NCBI GenBank assembly: GCA_964499695.1
Contig: CAZCMD010000197.1
Span: 1 to 8,092 of the forward strand
Length of the DNA: 8,092 nucleotides
Direction: 5' to 3'
From: JAAZBV01 sp964499695
Lineage (GTDB): Bacteria; Desulfobacterota; DSM-4660; Desulfatiglandales; HGW-15
Both the position numbers and the translations under genes were made by a program. This document shows, one piece after another, positions 5,367 through 8,092 of the stretch. How positions within the stretch are numbered: the first letter of the stretch is position 1; the number at the start of each line of letters is the position of its first letter. The notes below the pieces were generated by a model. That model saw only the letters and a list, made by a program, of their open reading frames with translations. It made no database searches and was not told the origin of the DNA.

Positions 5367-6647
5367 ATGTCTGACAGGAGTTTCTATGGCTGGAAGCTGC
5401 TCACCGCCTTGTGGGCGATTGTCTGTATAAACCTTGCCTTTCCCATTTATGGTGCAAGGGTACTTGATGCGGTTATGGTTATTGACCTGAACCTCAACCG
5501 TCAGGCCCTCGGGGGCATCTTTTCCATCTATACAATCATGTCAGGTCTTCCCGGGCCCCTTGCTGCCCTTTGTGTCGGAAAATTCGGCGTTAAAATTACC
5601 ATGGTCATAGGCAGCGTTCTGGTGGGTATCGGCTCTGTCTTAATGGCAACGGTTGTAAAAAGCGGCTTATCTGCTTCCCTTGCCTTCGGGTTACTCGTCG
5701 GGGCCGGTGTATGCATGGGAGGTGTTGTTGCTGCACAGGCAGGCATTGCAAAATGGTTCATTAAAAAACGGGCACTTGCACTTGCCCTTTTCAGTTCAGC
5801 CTCAGGTATCGGCGGGTTTATAGCATCACCTCTTCTGAATCAGGTGCTTTCTTTAACTGATAAAAACTGGCGTATGGGGTGGTTCATTATAACGGCCCTT
5901 GCGATTTTAGCACTGTTTATTTCCATTATTTTTATAAAAGAAGACCCGAAGGAACTGGGGCAACTGCCCGATGGGGAAACATCTATTTCCCAGAATTCGA
6001 GTATACCCGGTTCCGGCAAAGGCCATAAAAGGGTCTACCAGACAGAGGTTAACTGGACATACCATGAAGTTATAACAGGCAGCTCCTTCTGGATCATGAT
6101 GATCTGCCATATGGGTATGGGTTGCGGCTATTCCTTATTCCTGGGTCACGGTGTGGTTCATCTGATGGATATCGGACACACCCGCGATGCGGCTTCGTGG
6201 GCGATAAGCCTTATTGCACTTACAAGCCTTATCGGTAAGGCGATTATTGCGGCATCAGGCGACAGGATTGAACCTAAAAAAATCTGGGCCGGGTTTGTAG
6301 CCCTGTTCAGCATCGGGATGATACTCTCTGTTAAGGCAGTATCACCCTTTCTGCTTGTATGTGTGGCATCCTCTATCGGGATCGGGTTCGGCGGCGGTGT
6401 TGTCTGTGTCGCCACGGTATTTAGCAATTATTACGGGGTAAAGGCATTTGCCTCCCTGATCGGGCTATCCCTTGCCGTCAATACCACTTTTGGAGCAATA
6501 ATCCCTTATGTTGCAGGCAGGCTGTATGACAGCGGGTACGGGTATCAGGGGGTTTTTTATGCCCTTGCCCTTTGGTGCATAGCAGGCGCGATCATCCTCT
6601 ATTTTTTGAAAATCCCTGTTAAAGAGGCCAGGGCTGTCAGTAATTAA
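5367..6647 (+). CDS. Major facilitator superfamily transporter
   Basis: A 426-aa membrane protein with hydrophobic segments consistent with 12 transmembrane helices in two halves, joined by a hydrophilic loop (about 191-232, from KEDPKELGQL to the YQTEVNWTYHEV stretch). The start FYGWKLL, the loop 2-3 GKFGVK (71-76), the segment KWFIKKRALALALFSSASGIGG (begins 129), the second-half GDR (298-300) and the C-terminal AGRLYDSGYGYQGVF resemble the oxalate/formate:monocarboxylate (OFA-like) branch of MFS, whose members move small organic acids. That assignment is from pattern memory and the substrate is not determined. The gene follows the URO-D gene at 62 nt on the same strand, so co-expression is plausible and the cargo may be that enzyme's substrate. 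Length is normal and there is no sign of damage. Confidence 0.88.
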   Translation: MSDRSFYGWKLLTALWAIVCINLAFPIYGARVLDAVMVIDLNLNRQALGGIFSIYTIMSGLPGPLAALCVGKFGVKITMVIGSVLVGIGSVLMATVVKSGLSASLAFGLLVGAGVCMGGVVAAQAGIAKWFIKKRALALALFSSASGIGGFIASPLLNQVLSLTDKNWRMGWFIITALAILALFISIIFIKEDPKELGQLPDGETSISQNSSIPGSGKGHKRVYQTEVNWTYHEVITGSSFWIMMICHMGMGCGYSLFLGHGVVHLMDIGHTRDAASWAISLIALTSLIGKAIIAASGDRIEPKKIWAGFVALFSIGMILSVKAVSPFLLVCVASSIGIGFGGGVVCVATVFSNYYGVKAFASLIGLSLAVNTTFGAIIPYVAGRLYDSGYGYQGVFYALALWCIAGAIILYFLKIPVKEARAVSN

Positions 6648-6771
6648 GGATATTATTACTAACCATACGTTTTTATTACTATTATTTTCTAAATAGCAAA
6701 ATAATCCATCTGTATATCAGTATAATCCTTGATTTATTTAGCAGTTTAAATTATATTCTCGCCGTTTTCTA

Positions 6772-6793
6772 ATTTGACTGTTTTCAGTCAAAT
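6772..6793. terminator. Hairpin with T-rich flank between MFS and lipoprotein genes
   Basis: Perfect 9-bp arms ATTTGACTG and CAGTCAAAT enclose a TTTT loop and are followed by ATATTTTTATTG. It could terminate the URO-D/MFS transcript. However, it is about 125 nt past the MFS stop and only 33 nt before the lipoprotein ATG, so an operator or leader hairpin for the lipoprotein is equally possible. Confidence 0.45.
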
Positions 6794-6826
6794 ATTTTTA
6801 TTGTTTTAGTTTAAAGGAGATTTAAC

Positions 6827-7246
6827 ATGAAAATGATGGTGAAATTGTTCACAATAATCGCACTTCTCGCCATGATAGCATCATGTGCTACCACAACAGC
6901 ACCGGTGGTTACCCTGCCAGAGAAATACAACCTCGGAAATGAGCTTAAAGAGGTCAAAAGGGCTCATGCACTCAACGCATCAAACTGGACGCAGGTTGAT
7001 AAACAGTCCCTTACTTTTTCAGCCAATGGGAACAAATTATTTCTGATTGTACTTGACAGACCGCTTGAGGCAGATATTGCCAACAAGATAGTTGGTATTG
7101 CACAAAAGAAAACAGATATCTATGCCGGTGTGGACAATTTTTCTATGTGGGTTGCTAATAACAGACAGCATTATCGTATAGAAAAAATATATGTGCTTAA
7201 CGGACCTGAGCAGGCGAAGGAAATAAAAGAGAAGCTCAGCAAATAA
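6827..7246 (+). CDS. Small lipoprotein, DUF6491-like
   Basis: A 139-aa precursor with an excellent lipoprotein signal: two Lys in MKMMVK, a hydrophobic core, and the lipobox IASC with Cys20. The mature part (about 120 aa) should be membrane-anchored on the outer side of the inner membrane or in the outer membrane. It contains SNWTQVDKQSLTFSANGNKL, then FLIVLDRPL, and an end with YRIEKIYVLNGPEQAKEIKE. This W-x-x-V-D ... L-x-V-L ... I-x-x-I-Y layout reminds me of DUF6491 lipoproteins, but the match is from memory and weak. Function is unknown. AAGGAGA ends 6 nt before the ATG. A hairpin precedes the gene and a strong palindrome follows, so it is probably transcribed alone. Confidence 0.75.
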   Translation: MKMMVKLFTIIALLAMIASCATTTAPVVTLPEKYNLGNELKEVKRAHALNASNWTQVDKQSLTFSANGNKLFLIVLDRPLEADIANKIVGIAQKKTDIYAGVDNFSMWVANNRQHYRIEKIYVLNGPEQAKEIKEKLSK

Positions 7247-7264
7247 TTTATTGCAATCTAATCT

Positions 7265-7300
7265 GTTACATGGCCCTTTTTATAAAAAGGTCCATGTAAC
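7265..7300. terminator. 36-bp near-perfect palindrome after the small lipoprotein
   Basis: Two 18-base halves, beginning GTTACATGG and ending CCATGTAAC, are complementary at all but one position (a C/T mismatch) with no loop beyond a central TA. It starts 18 nt after the lipoprotein stop, so a terminator or 3'-end stabiliser is the simplest reading. The internal TTTTTATAAAAA makes the stem tip AT-rich, and there is no long downstream T-run. Confidence 0.55.
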
Positions 7301-7386
7301 TCATATCTACATTCTCATGAAGAATGTTTTGACTTTTAAAATTGCATACCCCTCAAAATTCATCTGTTATTGATCTGTGTGATAAT

Positions 7387-7414
7387 GTAGAGACAAGGCA
7401 TGCCTTGTCTCTAC
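7387..7414. repeat. 28-bp perfect palindromic repeat, copy 2
   Basis: Base-for-base identical to the palindrome at 338-365 (arm GTAGAGACAAGGCA). It lies in the gap between the small lipoprotein and the MBL pseudogene. The flanks of the two copies differ, and no target-site duplication longer than a base or two is evident. Confidence 0.9.
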
Positions 7415-7447
7415 GGTACTAATTTTTCATGGTGTGCCTAAAACAGA

Positions 7448-7793
7448 TTAATTTTCATCATCTCTCCATTCCCAGTCTCTTCCGCCCTTAAACACCGCCG
7501 CATTCATCTCGTTGCTCAAGAAGAGGAGGTTTGATCCCTGGAAACGTAAGACCATATTCAGGAAGAAGTCGCCTGTTGTCCTGGTGTTTGCAAGCTCTTC
7601 CTATGTGACAGCAAAATATTTTTTCATATATGTAAAACATGAGGAATCAAATGGCATACCCGGTTTCTGATGGCCCGGGATAACAATCTCTGCGCCAAGC
7701 TTTTCAACATCCTTGAGCCACTATTTTCTTTCATCAGCGGTAAGTAATCTCACATGTAAATGGATGTGATTCATTAAAAAGCACATCGCTTCC
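7448..7793 (-). pseudogene. Decayed C-terminal remnant of an MBL-fold metallo-hydrolase
   Basis: On the minus strand, GSDVLFNESHPFTCEIT (about 7793-7743) is followed, after a frame change, by TADERK-stop-WLKDVEKLG, AEIVIPGHQKPGMPFD, a second stop after KKYFAVT, then EELANTRTTGDFF and the end GGRDWEWRDDEN with TAA at 7448-7450. The D-x-L-F-N...HP and later (V/I)xPGH motifs are typical of the second half of metallo-beta-lactamase-fold hydrolases. Three lesions are seen: TAG at 7721-7723, TAG at 7601-7603, and a frameshift at 7740-7747 caused by tandem GTAA GTAA (TTAC TTAC on the coding strand). Removing one unit restores E-I-T-A-D-E-R-K. Both TAGs are one transition from CAG (Gln). The frame continues open upstream to 7934 but is not recognisable there, and the metal-binding HxHxDH N-terminal half is missing. 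The gene is therefore 5' truncated as well as broken. Confidence 0.78.
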
Positions 7794-7934
7794 GTCAGAT
7801 ATACACCTTTTTATATGGTATTCAAGACCAAATATCATTTGAATGGCACCTGTACATATGCTACAAGGCATTAATATTTTTAATCCTTTATTCAGGGCTT
7901 TTGTATTGTTCATCCATTTAAAGGAGGCTTCCAT

Positions 7935-8092
7935 ATGAATTTAACACCACCCATTACCAGTATGACCGATGCATTCAGTGTGAAAGGTAAAAATGTTGTT
8001 GTTACAGGTGGTAACCGCGGGATCGGGCTCGGGATCAGCACCGCCTTTGCCCAGAGTGGGGCAAATGTGGCTATCCTTTGCCGTAATAAAGA
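7935..8092 (+). CDS. Short-chain dehydrogenase/reductase (SDR), N-terminus, cut by the window end
   Basis: The ATG at 7935 has AAGGAGG 7 nt upstream (7921-7927). The 52 visible residues are MNLTPPITSMTDAFSVKGKN, then VVVTGGNRGIGLGISTAFAQ, then SGANVAILCRNK. The TGGNRGIG at residues 24-31 is the classical SDR glycine-rich NAD(P)-binding motif (TGxxxGIG). The basic CR-N after the second beta strand suggests NADP(H) preference, a weak inference. The catalytic Ser-Tyr-Lys lies beyond the window, so the substrate cannot be inferred. The roughly 16-residue extension before the Rossmann fold suits many classical SDRs of catabolic pathways. Confidence 0.85.
   Translation, partial: MNLTPPITSMTDAFSVKGKNVVVTGGNRGIGLGISTAFAQSGANVAILCRNK

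Noticed and set aside
7601..7723. Both in-frame stops in the MBL remnant are TAG, raising the idea of UAG recoding (pyrrolysine or a changed code), with a methyltransferase-like gene nearby.
   Set aside because: The URO-D gene ends naturally at TAG (5302-5304), a frameshift and an absent N-terminus also break the MBL gene, and no Pyl genes are visible. Simple CAG-to-TAG decay is more likely.
7734..7934. Open frame of 66 codons on the minus strand as an independent small gene.
   Set aside because: Its end is the DVLFNESHP part of the broken MBL gene, and its start overlaps the SDR Shine-Dalgarno on the other strand with no ribosome site of its own.

Overview
The window looks like a chromosomal segment of an anaerobic or facultative Gram-negative bacterium, probably a Desulfobacterota-type (former deltaproteobacterial) lineage. 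This rests on gene content only: two lipobox signal peptides, a molybdenum-hydroxylase flavoprotein subunit, a URO-D/corrinoid-methyltransferase-like protein beside an MFS carrier, and short palindromic intergenic repeats. No rRNA, tRNA, CRISPR array, transposase or phage gene was seen.

Layout. Positions 1-326 hold the C-terminal end of a FAD-binding subunit of a xanthine dehydrogenase/CO dehydrogenase-type enzyme. A short gap follows with a perfect 28-bp palindrome (338-365) and a degenerate relative (460-487). A DraG-like ADP-ribosylglycohydrolase (532-1311, +) converges on a three-gene minus-strand cluster that reads from 3796 down to 1432. In order of transcription these are a secreted lipoprotein with a possible hydrolase domain, a 254-aa protein matching the N-terminal domain of two-domain RluA-type pseudouridine synthases, and the RluA catalytic domain. 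The gaps are only 3 and 10 nt. The last two look like one protein split by a +1 frame change.

A gene-free stretch of about 520 bp (3797-4317) contains a roughly 73-bp imperfect palindrome. To its right, on the plus strand, are a URO-D family protein (4318-5304) and an MFS transporter (5367-6647) 62 nt downstream, a likely substrate-uptake and methyl-transfer pair. A small lipoprotein (6827-7246) comes next, followed by a 36-bp near-perfect palindrome and a second exact copy of the 28-bp palindrome (7387-7414).

Positions 7448-7793 (-) carry a decayed C-terminal remnant of an MBL-fold hydrolase. It has two amber stops and a frameshift that a 4-bp tandem duplication explains exactly. The window ends in the N-terminus of an SDR oxidoreductase (7935 onwards, +).

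I see no complete new defence or mobile system. The most informative observations are the split RluA protein, the dispersed palindrome family, the traceable decay of the MBL gene, and the URO-D/MFS pair with atypical metal-site residues.
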